Below are positions 52,887 to 61,114 of a stretch of DNA of 64,000 nucleotides, piece by piece (position 1 is the stretch's first letter; every line of letters begins with the position of its first letter). Position numbers and translations under genes: made by a program. The notes beneath the pieces were generated by a model. It made no database searches. It was not told the origin of the DNA and worked only from the letters and a program-made list of their open reading frames with translations. This stretch comes from Congregibacter brevis (GTDB lineage: Bacteria > Pseudomonadota > Gammaproteobacteria > Pseudomonadales > Halieaceae), in the NCBI RefSeq assembly GCF_045689245.1, contig NZ_CP136865.1, positions 1,302,001 to 1,366,000 of the forward strand, written 5' to 3'.

Positions 52887-53629
52887 TTGAGGGCAATGAT
52901 CGACGCAAAGTTAAAGCACTGAAACCACACGTCACTGGAACTGAATCCTGCCTCGGACAGGCGCAGACGATGCTGCTCGATGGATTCCGGGATCAAAACA
53001 TTTTCAATGGAATCTCGCTTGCCAGCGATTTCCAAATCGCTGTAGCCGTGGGCGCGTTTAAAATCGTGGTGGAGGTCGATGTTCAGCTGATTCAATGAAT
53101 CATCGGGAAACACCACTTTCTCTGACAGCACCAAAATACCACCGGGCATCAAAGCTTCAGCGATGCGATGCAGAAGTTCACGCCGCTCTTCCAGAGGCAC
53201 GAACTGAAGGGTGTAATTAAGAACAACCATTGACGCATTCGCGATCTCGCTCTCAAGGATATCGCTCTCTCGAAGATCTACAGCGGTGCTGCCCGCGTCT
53301 AGGGCAAGCAACTCCCGACAGCGCGCGATCATTGCCGGCGAGTTGTCTATGCCTACGATTGTGCAGTTGGGTACGTCAATGTGACGCCGCATGGATAAGG
53401 TGGTGGCACCCAGAGAGCAGCCGAGGTCGTAGACGCTGCTGTTGGGTTTTGCAAAGCGCCCCGCAAGCAGGCCAGACATAGCGATAACGGTCTCGTACCC
53501 GGGCACAGAGCGGCGGATCATATCCGGGAAAACCGATACGACATCGCTGTCGAAGCGGAAGGGCCCGGGAGCGCGCAGGGGATCACTGAATAAGGTATCG
53601 GCGCTGGGTTGTTTGGGGGAGTCAGTCAC
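52883..53629 (-). CDS. cmoA: Carboxy-S-adenosyl-L-methionine synthase CmoA
   Basis: Makes carboxy-SAM from SAM and prephenate, the cofactor for CmoB. Characteristic sequences are FPDMIRRSVPGYE, VYDLGCSLGATTLSMRRHI, GIDNSPAMIARCR, VVLNYTLQF and HHDFKRAHGYS. The GTG at 53629 (VTDSPKQPSADTLFSDP, 248 residues) fits the family length, but its ribosome-binding site is poor. The frame stays open 60 codons further to an ATG at 53809 and reads quite protein-like there, so an N-terminal extension cannot be excluded. Divergent from the class IV aminotransferase. Confidence 0.95.
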   Translation of the reverse strand: MTDSPKQPSADTLFSDPLRAPGPFRFDSDVVSVFPDMIRRSVPGYETVIAMSGLLAGRFAKPNSSVYDLGCSLGATTLSMRRHIDVPNCTIVGIDNSPAMIARCRELLALDAGSTAVDLRESDILESEIANASMVVLNYTLQFVPLEERRELLHRIAEALMPGGILVLSEKVVFPDDSLNQLNIDLHHDFKRAHGYSDLEIAGKRDSIENVLIPESIEQHRLRLSEAGFSSSDVWFQCFNFASIIALK

Positions 53630-53824
53630 GTAGTGCTTCGCAAGTAGTGCTAGGAAAAATTCTGCAAACAGTATTTCTGGTGGTGCGGGTTCCGCTGGAC
53701 GCCGCAATCTTAAAAGCGCCCCGATTAGTAGCGGCGCAAAATACCAATCGTCGGCAGTGTGCATGGTAGCATGCGACGCGTTTTCAAAAGCTTGTTCTCT
53801 ATCGTACAAATCGGGATTTTAAGT

Positions 53825-54766
53825 ATGCAAGGCACCCACGAATACAGCGGCGCAGATCGTAATCAGAATATCCTTATCGATATTAACGGAGAGCTGTTAC
53901 CGCGGGAAAAAGCGGCAGTGTCGGTGTTTGACTCGGGCTTTGTGCTGGGCGATGGAGTGTGGGAGGGGTTGCGCGTCGAAAGCGGCACTATATTGTTTTT
54001 AGAGCAACACTTGGATCGGCTCTATGAGGGTATGCATACCCTGGATTTTGACATTGCCGTTACTAAAGAAGCATTGACTAAGAGACTCTATGCCGCCCTA
54101 ACTGCGAACGATATGCACGACGGTGTACACATAAGACTGATGGTCTCTCGTGGCGTGAAGTCAACGCCGTACCAAGATCCGAGGATGACCATAACGCCGC
54201 CGACGATGGTGATTATTCCTGAGTACAAGACAGCGCTCCCCGAGACAGTCAATAAAGGGGTAACTCTGTTCACAGTACACGTACGTCGTGGCTACTCCGA
54301 CGTACAGGATCCGACGCTCAATACACACTCTAAACTGAACTGTGTAACAGCTTGTATTCAGGCGGCCAAGGCTGGCTGCGACGAAGCGCTCATGCTGGAT
54401 CCCCATGGATTTGTCGCTACCTGCAACTCCACGCACTTTTTCATCGTGCGCCGAGGAGAGCTGTGGACCAGCACTGGGGATTACTGTCTCGACGGCATTA
54501 CCCGGCGCAAGGTTCTCAACGTTGCAGCCGCGGGAGGGATGACGGTGAAGGAACGAAACTTCACGCTGACCGATGTCTATAACGCAGAAGAGGCCTTTGT
54601 AACGGGCACCTTCGCCGGGGTGGCGCCGGTACGTGAAGTGGATGGTCGAAGAATAGGCAATGCAGAGCGCGGCCCGGTAGTGACCGAGCTGCAGTCGGCC
54701 TATCGTCGTTACGTAGCCGAATACATTGCTGGTCCCGGGCGCTTGCATGCTCGCTCACAGGACTAA
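53825..54766 (+). CDS. Class IV PLP aminotransferase (BCAT/ADCL-like)
   Basis: A 313-residue fold-type IV PLP enzyme, the group that includes branched-chain and D-amino acid aminotransferases and aminodeoxychorismate lyase. The PLP lysine is K170 in THSKLNCV. The start INGELLPREKAAVSVFDSGFVLGDGVWEGLRV is closest to the BCAT-like branch, and ATCNSTHFFIV and GTFAGVAPVREVDGR follow. Subfamily and substrate cannot be fixed by eye. The ATG at 53825 gives the normal N terminus. A sulfotransferase-like gene follows after 3 bp, so the pair is probably an operon. Confidence 0.9.
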   Translation: MQGTHEYSGADRNQNILIDINGELLPREKAAVSVFDSGFVLGDGVWEGLRVESGTILFLEQHLDRLYEGMHTLDFDIAVTKEALTKRLYAALTANDMHDGVHIRLMVSRGVKSTPYQDPRMTITPPTMVIIPEYKTALPETVNKGVTLFTVHVRRGYSDVQDPTLNTHSKLNCVTACIQAAKAGCDEALMLDPHGFVATCNSTHFFIVRRGELWTSTGDYCLDGITRRKVLNVAAAGGMTVKERNFTLTDVYNAEEAFVTGTFAGVAPVREVDGRRIGNAERGPVVTELQSAYRRYVAEYIAGPGRLHARSQD

Positions 54767-54769
54767 GCC

Positions 54770-55510
54770 GTGAAGGTCACGCGAGTGGCTATGTGGTCGG
54801 GGCCTCGCAACATCAGCACGGCGATGATGCGGTCTTTCGAAAATCGCAGTGATTGCGCTGTGATTGATGAACCTTTCTATGCGGCTTACCTTGCTGAAAC
54901 CGGGCTGGATCATCCGGGGCGAGCAGATATATTGTCCAGCCAGACTCAGGACTGGCAGGAAGTCGCAAAGGCGCTTTGCGAGGATGAGCCAGCAGCGCTT
55001 TATTACCAGAAGCACATGACGCAACACATTCTGCCGGACATGGATTTAGCTTTTACCGACGGGTTAAGCAACTGTTTTTTGATACGGGAGCCGCGGAGGA
55101 TCATCGCGTCTTACGCTCGGGTAAGGAGTGACTTCACCCTAGAGGAGTTGGGGTTTACTCAGCAGGCGGCGTTGTTCGATCGCGAGTGCGACCGTCTTGG
55201 GAGGGTACCGCCTGTGCTGGATGCGGCACTGACCTTAGCTGATCCCGCTAGTGTGCTGTCACAGCTGTGTTCGCTGGTATCGGTGCCGTTTAGCGACGCA
55301 ATGTTGAGTTGGCCGAAAGGACCTAGAGATACTGATGGTGTTTGGGCGCCGCATTGGTACGAGTCAGTCTGGGCGTCTAGCGGCTTTGCTACCTCACCGT
55401 CGAAGGCAGATTCTGATGTCGAGCAGGCATTGAGTACACCTCAGGCAGAGATGTGCGCGCAGGCGGAAGTCATGTACGAGCGAATGTTGACCCACGCTTT
55501 GCGCGGGTAG
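54770..55510 (+). CDS. Sulfotransferase-like P-loop protein
   Basis: A 246-residue protein with the fold of PAPS-dependent sulfotransferases. The 5'-phosphosulfate loop appears as WSGPRNISTAMMRSF at residues 9-23, and the 3'-phosphate site as FLIREPRRIIASYARV. A conserved YYQKHMTQH segment follows the acidic DEPFYAAYL region. No signal peptide. The acceptor substrate is unknown; other nucleotide-binding roles are possible. The GTG start is 3 bases after the aminotransferase stop. The pairing suggests an amino or keto compound as a shared metabolite, which is inference. Confidence 0.8.
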   Translation: MKVTRVAMWSGPRNISTAMMRSFENRSDCAVIDEPFYAAYLAETGLDHPGRADILSSQTQDWQEVAKALCEDEPAALYYQKHMTQHILPDMDLAFTDGLSNCFLIREPRRIIASYARVRSDFTLEELGFTQQAALFDRECDRLGRVPPVLDAALTLADPASVLSQLCSLVSVPFSDAMLSWPKGPRDTDGVWAPHWYESVWASSGFATSPSKADSDVEQALSTPQAEMCAQAEVMYERMLTHALRG

Positions 55511-55546
55511 AGATACTGTGCTGGTCGAGCGCGGCTACTTGAGAGC

Positions 55547-55738
55547 TTAGTTTGCGCTGCGAATCCAGAAATTTTCTTCGGCGAGCTGCCGGCGCTGGCG
55601 TGCCTGAGGCTGAGGCTGCGCGAAGTATCGATCAACGTCGATCGCCGCATTCGCGGGCTTACGAAACTTGATCGCACCCAGAAACGCCACAAGGCTGTTT
55701 GTGTTCCGTGCTGCGCTGTTTTCACTGCTTTTGGACAT
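55547..55738 (-). CDS. Small hypothetical protein
   Basis: A 63-residue basic frame, MSKSSENSAARNTNS at the start and RQLAEENFWIRSAN at the end, preceded by AAGG 9 bases before the ATG. The region AAIDVDRYFAQPQPQARQRRQ is rich in Gln and Arg. No family is recognised. The ribosome-binding site and its isolated position between a + strand stop and a + strand promoter argue for a real gene, but length alone cannot prove it. Confidence 0.45.
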   Translation of the reverse strand: MSKSSENSAARNTNSLVAFLGAIKFRKPANAAIDVDRYFAQPQPQARQRRQLAEENFWIRSAN

Positions 55739-55935
55739 GACGTTGTACCTTCTAACTATGTGCTCAGGATAAAACTCTGACCTCCTGCAACAAGGAAAAA
55801 ATCCGCAGAAAAAACGTGAAAAGTGCGCACTAAGCTAGAAACCACATTAGCTTTCAGAATTGTTTGTTTTCTCCGCTGTCAGCCTCGCGTATTCTGCGGG
55901 GGTACATTTGCCAGCTCTGTTCAGGAATTTTCGCC

Positions 55936-57123
55936 ATGTTAGAAGCACTGCCCCTCCTTCCCGACGACCCCATTCTTGGCCTTGCAGCCGTGTGTCGCGC
56001 AGATGAAAACCCGAAGAAGGTGGATCTCACGGTAGGGATTTACATGGATGAAAACGGCGTTTGCCCCGTTTTTGAGGCCATTCAGCAGGCTCAAAATATG
56101 CTGGTCGAACGTGAAGTCAGTAAGGCCTATTTACCGCCCGCGGGTGTCGCAGGTTTCAACCCCGGCATGCAAAAGCTGGTACTCGGTGAGGGCAGTACGG
56201 CCTTGGCTGATGGACGAGTTAGCAGTATCCAGGCTCCCGGCGGCTGCGGTGCTCTTCGTATTGGTGCTGAGATCATTCAGGCGGCATCACCCGGTGCTCG
56301 GGTTTGGGTGTCAGATCCCACTTGGCCAGTACACATCCCTCTGCTCGGTAGCGTGGGACTGCAGTTCTCTACTTATCGCTACTACGAGCCCCAAACCCAC
56401 GGCGTAAACTTTGATGCCATGGTGGAGGATCTCAAAGGCGCGGGGGCCGGAGATATCGTATTGCTCCATGGCTGTTGTCATAACCCTTGTGGCGCAGACC
56501 TTTCCAAGGAGCAGTGGTCGATAGTTGGCGACATGGCGGAAGCTCAGGGCTTTGTGCCGTTCATTGATTTTGCCTATCAAGGGCTGGGCGATGGTCTCGA
56601 CGCAGACGCCGCCGGACTCCGCCACCTCGCGGAACGGCTGCCGGAGATGATCATTGCAGCGTCCTGCTCCAAGAACATGGGTCTCTATCGAGAGCGAACC
56701 GGCTGTACCTTGTTCCTCGCCAAGGACGGTAAAAGCGCCGATGCGCTTTTGAGTCAGGCGAAGGTCGCTGCCAGACGGGTGTACTCCATGCCTCCGGCTC
56801 ATGGTGCTCTACTTGCAAGTACCGTTTTATCGGATTCTGCTCTCACCGCTAATTGGCAGTCGGAGCTTCATAGTATGTGTGGTCGTATCAATGGCCTGCG
56901 CAGCGACTTGGTGGAGAAGCTGCAGGCTTCCACCGGGCGGGACTTTGAGTTTATCCGCGCTGAAAAAGGGATGTTCTCGTTCTTGGGACTCAGCTCCGAC
57001 CAGGTGCAAACGCTGCGTGATGACTACAGCGTGTACATGCTGGGCTCGTCACGTATCAATGTGGCTGGCGTGAACGCACGGAACATCGACTACCTAGCCG
57101 ACTCCATCGCAAAGGTTTTGTAG
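55936..57123 (+). CDS. Aspartate/aromatic aminotransferase (AspC/TyrB family)
   Basis: A 395-residue fold-type I PLP transaminase that moves amino groups between aspartate or aromatic amino acids and 2-oxoglutarate. PLP lysine K246 (SCSKNMGLYRER) falls at the same number as in E. coli AspC. The N-terminal PDDPILGLAAVCRADENPKKVDL and GCCHNPCGADLSKEQW are family hallmarks. Asp versus aromatic preference cannot be decided from the sequence. The ATG at 55936 has AGGA 9 bases upstream. It converges on uup. Confidence 0.94.
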   Translation: MLEALPLLPDDPILGLAAVCRADENPKKVDLTVGIYMDENGVCPVFEAIQQAQNMLVEREVSKAYLPPAGVAGFNPGMQKLVLGEGSTALADGRVSSIQAPGGCGALRIGAEIIQAASPGARVWVSDPTWPVHIPLLGSVGLQFSTYRYYEPQTHGVNFDAMVEDLKGAGAGDIVLLHGCCHNPCGADLSKEQWSIVGDMAEAQGFVPFIDFAYQGLGDGLDADAAGLRHLAERLPEMIIAASCSKNMGLYRERTGCTLFLAKDGKSADALLSQAKVAARRVYSMPPAHGALLASTVLSDSALTANWQSELHSMCGRINGLRSDLVEKLQASTGRDFEFIRAEKGMFSFLGLSSDQVQTLRDDYSVYMLGSSRINVAGVNARNIDYLADSIAKVL

Positions 57124-57187
57124 CGCGGGTCTTCGCGGGTCTTCAGGAATAGAAGGGCGCGGTTGCCTTTTGGCGATGGGCAGACGG

Positions 57188-59086
57188 CTAGGCGCGTTCT
57201 TCCAGTTCGGTCCAACGTTCGATTTTTGACTCAAGCACTTCGCCTAAACCAGAAAGTTCTGCCAGAAGTTCTTTGACGACATCGCTGTCTTGCTCGTAGA
57301 ACGCCGGATCACCGCACAAGGCTTCTAGTTCCGTCTGGCGAGCCTCCAGGGTTTCGATCTCTCCTGGCAGACCCTCCAGCTCTCTCTGCTCTTTGTAGCT
57401 CAGCTTTTTTTGCCCACTGGGCTTTAAAGCAGGTGAGGGGGCGGGTTCTGATACCTTGGGAGCATCATCAGCAAGTTCATGGGGCATCGCATCTAGGGGG
57501 AGCAGGCGACCGCCGCGAGCTTCCCAATCGCTAAAGCCCCCAGCGTGTTCTTCGATGTTGCCGTCTCCGGTGAGCACCAAGAGGCTTGTGACGACGTTAT
57601 CCATAAACGCACGGTCGTGACTTACCAGTAGTACTGTCCCCTTAAACTCCATGAGCAGCTCTTCAAGAAGCTCGAGAGTTTCTATATCAAGGTCGTTAGT
57701 GGGTTCATCGAGGACCAGAAGATTAACAGGTTTGCTAAACAGTAGAGCGAGTACGGCCCGGTTTTGCTCACCTCCGGAAAGTGCGCCTACCGGTGTTCTT
57801 AGGCGCTGGGGTGAGAAGAGGAAATCTCCGAGATAGGATACGGCGTGTTTTCGTCGACCGCCGATCTCAATAAAGTCTCGTCCACCGCAGACGTTATCGA
57901 TGAGGTTTTTACTGGGATCAAGCGTTGATCGTTGCTGATCACCGTAAGCGATCTCCAGCTTGCTGCCCAGGCGTACGGTGCCTGTCTCTGGGCTCAGTTC
58001 CCCTGTGAGAAGACGAATGAGTGTACTTTTACCGGCTCCATTGGGCCCTACGATACCGACCCGATCACCTCTTTGTAGTAACAAGGAGCTGGGCTTGATG
58101 ATGGTCCGCCCGCCGAGAACGACGCTGGCCTCGTTGATCTCAGCCACAATTTTGCCGCTGCGCGCCGCGGTATCTACGTTGAGGTTTGCAGTGCCCGTAC
58201 GCTCGCGCCGTTGGCTTCTTTCTTCGCGCATGGCCTTCAGCGCGCGAACTCTCCCTTCGTTACGGGTGCGGCGGGCCTTAATGCCTTGGCGGATCCACTT
58301 TTCTTCGTCGCTTAAACGTTTGTCGAAAAGCGCATTGGCTCTTTCTTCCGCTGCTAGTTGCTGCTCTCGGTGACTTAGAAACCCCTCGTAGCTGCCTTGC
58401 CAAACAGTGAGATTGCCGCGATCCAATTCCGCAATGTGATCGGCGACACCCTGCAAAAAACGTCGGTCGTGTGTGATTAACACCAGTGCGCAGCGCAGCC
58501 CCGTAAGCTGTTCCTGGAGCCATTCGATAGCAGGGATGTCCAGATGGTTGGTAGGCTCGTCCAGCAAGAGAATATCCGGATCACCCACCAAGGCACGCGC
58601 GAGCGAAGCGCGGCGGCGCCAGCCTCCGGATAGGCTAGACATGAGTGTGTCTCGTTTGAGGTCGAGCTGGCTCAGAGTGCTCTCTACGCGCTGACCTAGT
58701 TGCCAGCCATCGGCCGCTTCGAGGGCTTGCTGCACCCGCTCCAGTTCCACAAGATCGGCGTCTGCTGATGAGGTTAGCTGCTCAAAGCGCCGGAGGAGGG
58801 CGCCGGTCTCAGCGAGACCGTCGGCGACGTAGTCATAGACGCTGATATCGGCGGTGTCCGGCAGTTCCTGCTCAAGCCTTGCGATACGGGTGCCGGGTCG
58901 CAACCAGCGGTCTCCGCCATCCAATGCGAGGTCGCCCGCCAAAATCTTGAGGAGGGTGCTCTTTCCTTCACCATTTCGCCCCAACAAACCAAGCCGTTGA
59001 CCGCTGCTTATTTGCAGGTCAACGGACTCAAGCAAAACGTGAGTGCCGAAGTGTAGATTGGCCTGTTCTAGACGGAGAAGATCCAT
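57188..59086 (-). CDS. uup: ABC-F ATPase Uup
   Basis: A 632-residue cytosolic protein with two ABC ATPase domains and no membrane part. Walker A motifs are GRNGEGKST and GPNGAGKST; signatures are SLSGGWRRRASLARAL and ALSGGEQNRAVLALLF; Walker B motifs are LLLDEPTNHLD and LVLDEPTNDLD. The C-terminal coiled coil (LEGLPGEIETLEARQTELE) identifies Uup, which acts on ribosomes and affects transposon excision. The ATG at 59086 gives the family N terminus; the frame is open for 19 codons more. Confidence 0.95.
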   Translation of the reverse strand: MDLLRLEQANLHFGTHVLLESVDLQISSGQRLGLLGRNGEGKSTLLKILAGDLALDGGDRWLRPGTRIARLEQELPDTADISVYDYVADGLAETGALLRRFEQLTSSADADLVELERVQQALEAADGWQLGQRVESTLSQLDLKRDTLMSSLSGGWRRRASLARALVGDPDILLLDEPTNHLDIPAIEWLQEQLTGLRCALVLITHDRRFLQGVADHIAELDRGNLTVWQGSYEGFLSHREQQLAAEERANALFDKRLSDEEKWIRQGIKARRTRNEGRVRALKAMREERSQRRERTGTANLNVDTAARSGKIVAEINEASVVLGGRTIIKPSSLLLQRGDRVGIVGPNGAGKSTLIRLLTGELSPETGTVRLGSKLEIAYGDQQRSTLDPSKNLIDNVCGGRDFIEIGGRRKHAVSYLGDFLFSPQRLRTPVGALSGGEQNRAVLALLFSKPVNLLVLDEPTNDLDIETLELLEELLMEFKGTVLLVSHDRAFMDNVVTSLLVLTGDGNIEEHAGGFSDWEARGGRLLPLDAMPHELADDAPKVSEPAPSPALKPSGQKKLSYKEQRELEGLPGEIETLEARQTELEALCGDPAFYEQDSDVVKELLAELSGLGEVLESKIERWTELEERA

Positions 59087-59264
59087 GAAGCTTTTGCTGT
59101 AGAAAATGTGCGCGCATTCTAACGCGCTCAGGGGCGCTTCCAACTAGTTTCTGCGCTGGTGGGCGCGCACCAGCCGATTCGGCTATCATTGCCGCCGCTT
59201 TTTTTGGCTGTAGTCGCTCTGAGAGCACAAAAGCCCCAGCGATTCGGCCGCCTTTAGGATCGAC

Positions 59265-60335
59265 ATGTTTTCACGCGCATATCAAACACACCACGACCGC
59301 CAATTGGCTCTTTGGCTTCTAGCCTGTGCCGTAGTGATTTACGGGATGATCTTGCTCGGCGGTGTTACGCGATTAACTGAATCTGGCCTATCGATGGTTG
59401 AGTGGCGCCCCATCATGGGCATCTGGCCCCCCATTGGCGAGGCCGCCTGGTTAGAAGTGTTTGCCAAATATCAGCAGTTCCCCGAGTACCAGAAGATCAA
59501 CCAAGGTATGGATCTCGCTGAGTTTAAGGTGATATTCATGTATGAGTATCTTCACCGCGTACTGGGGCGGATTATCGGTTTGCTGTTTGTTCTACCTCTG
59601 GCTTTCTTTGCCCTACGAGGCGTGATTCGCCCGGGTTTGATGCCTCGACTGTTAGTGCTCCTTGTACTGGGTGGTTGTCAGGGCTTGTTAGGTTGGTACA
59701 TGGTCAAGAGCGGCTTGGTTGATAGGCCCAGTGTGTCTCAATACCGGCTGACGGCCCATCTTGGTCTTGCTGTTGCACTCTACGCAGCGATCGTTTGGCA
59801 GTTTCTCAATTTGTGGCCCAAAGCAAATAGTGCATCCACTCGCGGAGCATTGCCGTCCATGCAAAGTGCCGCGAGGTGGTCGCCTCTGTTGGTGGTGTTG
59901 GTGTACCTCATGATTCTATCGGGCGGATTAGTGGCGGGAACTGACGCGGGCTATTCTTATCCGACCTGGCCGAACATGGGGCCCGGTTTTGTTCCTCCTG
60001 GTTTGTACGCCGGTACCCCCGCTTGGTTAGCAGCGTTTGAGGATGTGACCACAATTCAGTTCAACCACCGTATGTTCGCCTATGTGCTGCTGCTTTTAGT
60101 CGGTGGTTTTGGACTGCGTTTGGTGCTGCAATCTGCAGACGGATTCATGCGTGGAGCGGGAGTTGCTGTCATCGCCGCCTTACTGCTTCAGATCACCTTG
60201 GGGGTCAGCACATTACTCACTCGCATGGCGATACCTGTGGCAGCAGGGCATCAGGCGGGAGCGATTTTCTTGTTAACGGTGTTGTTGTTTACCGTGCACG
60301 CGCTTCGACGACGAACGATTGTTACCGATAACTAA
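59265..60335 (+). CDS. ctaA: Heme A synthase (COX15/CtaA)
   Basis: A 356-residue inner-membrane protein with eight helices that oxidises heme O to heme A for aa3-type cytochrome oxidase. The four expected heme histidines are visible in EYLHRVLGR, LTAHLGLAV, QFNHRMFAY and AAGHQAGAIF. The N-terminal GGVTRLTESGLSMVEWRPI is the family hallmark. AGGA lies 6 bases before the ATG. ctaB and the oxidase genes are not in the window. It implies aerobic respiration with an aa3 oxidase. Confidence 0.96.
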   Translation: MFSRAYQTHHDRQLALWLLACAVVIYGMILLGGVTRLTESGLSMVEWRPIMGIWPPIGEAAWLEVFAKYQQFPEYQKINQGMDLAEFKVIFMYEYLHRVLGRIIGLLFVLPLAFFALRGVIRPGLMPRLLVLLVLGGCQGLLGWYMVKSGLVDRPSVSQYRLTAHLGLAVALYAAIVWQFLNLWPKANSASTRGALPSMQSAARWSPLLVVLVYLMILSGGLVAGTDAGYSYPTWPNMGPGFVPPGLYAGTPAWLAAFEDVTTIQFNHRMFAYVLLLLVGGFGLRLVLQSADGFMRGAGVAVIAALLLQITLGVSTLLTRMAIPVAAGHQAGAIFLLTVLLFTVHALRRRTIVTDN

Positions 60336-60882
60336 CGACGAGGAAGCCTTTAAGAGCTTCTGCGCCCTCGCAACGTATGACGTGAGGAATGTCAGCTCGA
60401 TAATGAGCTGTGTCGCCCGTCAGTAACGCGACTTCGCTGTTTCCAGTGCGGACGAGCGCAGAACCTTGGGAGACCGAGAACATTTCTCGGGTGCCTTCGA
60501 AGTGTGCAGCGCTGGCAAGCTCGGCACCGGGCTGTAGAGTAATTACATAGAACTCAATGTTTTTTTCCAGCTGCAGGGGAGAGAGCGTGCGTAGCTCACA
60601 CTCACTGTCGGCACGAAACACGGTCCCGGGATCGTCGCCACGTACCACATCGATGCTGGCGCTGGCATTAGGGTCGTCTACCAGTTCTCCGATGCTGATG
60701 CCAAAGGTCTGCGCGATGCGCTGGGTCACGGCTAGTGTCGGGTTGGCTTTGCCCCTCTCAATTTGGCTCAGCATCGATCGACTGACCCCCGATGCAGCGG
60801 CGAGTTGCTCCAGCGTCATGGACTGTAACTGTCGGAGCTGGCTGACGCGCTCGCCTAGGAGCCTACTGGTTGAATCTGTCAT
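60322..60882 (-). CDS. XRE-family regulator with cupin domain
   Basis: A 186-residue regulator: an N-terminal lambda-repressor-type helix-turn-helix (LGERVSQLRQLQSMTLEQLAAASGVSRSMLSQIERGKANPTL) and a C-terminal cupin sensor (HFEGTREMFSVSQGSALVRTG). This is the PuuR/SutR-like layout, often sensing a small metabolite; the ligand is unknown. The ATG at 60882 is at the end of a near-perfect -10 element, so the mRNA is probably leaderless. The gene overlaps the 3' end of ctaA by 14 bp, tail to tail. Confidence 0.93.
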   Translation of the reverse strand: MTDSTSRLLGERVSQLRQLQSMTLEQLAAASGVSRSMLSQIERGKANPTLAVTQRIAQTFGISIGELVDDPNASASIDVVRGDDPGTVFRADSECELRTLSPLQLEKNIEFYVITLQPGAELASAAHFEGTREMFSVSQGSALVRTGNSEVALLTGDTAHYRADIPHVIRCEGAEALKGFLVVSYR

Positions 60883-60888
60883 CAGCGC

Positions 60889-60894
60889 ATTATA
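60889..60894 (-). promoter_or_regulatory. -10 element of the XRE-cupin gene
   Basis: A perfect TATAAT on the minus strand ends 6 bases before the ATG at 60882, so transcription should start at or next to the initiation codon. No good -35 at the standard distance and no Shine-Dalgarno is visible. Confidence 0.55.
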
Positions 60895-61063
60895 TGTGCG
60901 TAACCTACCAGCAAGACAGCGCTTCGCGAGCTTTGATTCTCGGCGAGACGGCAGCACGTATTACTTCGCGTCGCGCTGATGCGCTCCTGACTGCTGCGCA
61001 GCACGCGCTGCCGCCTCGCCTTGGCTCAGAGCGTGCTCCGATGCTAGATGATCAATGCCGAGG

Positions 61064-61092
61064 CAAAAAAATGCCCGCACGAGGCGGGCATT
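61064..61092 (-). terminator. Rho-independent terminator of the TonB receptor gene
   Basis: AATGCCCGC and GCGGGCATT form a 9-bp stem with a 5-base loop; on the minus strand it runs straight into seven T. It lies about 23 bases after the receptor stop. Confidence 0.9.
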
Positions 61093-61114
61093 AAGACTAC
61101 GGCTGAGGTATCGC

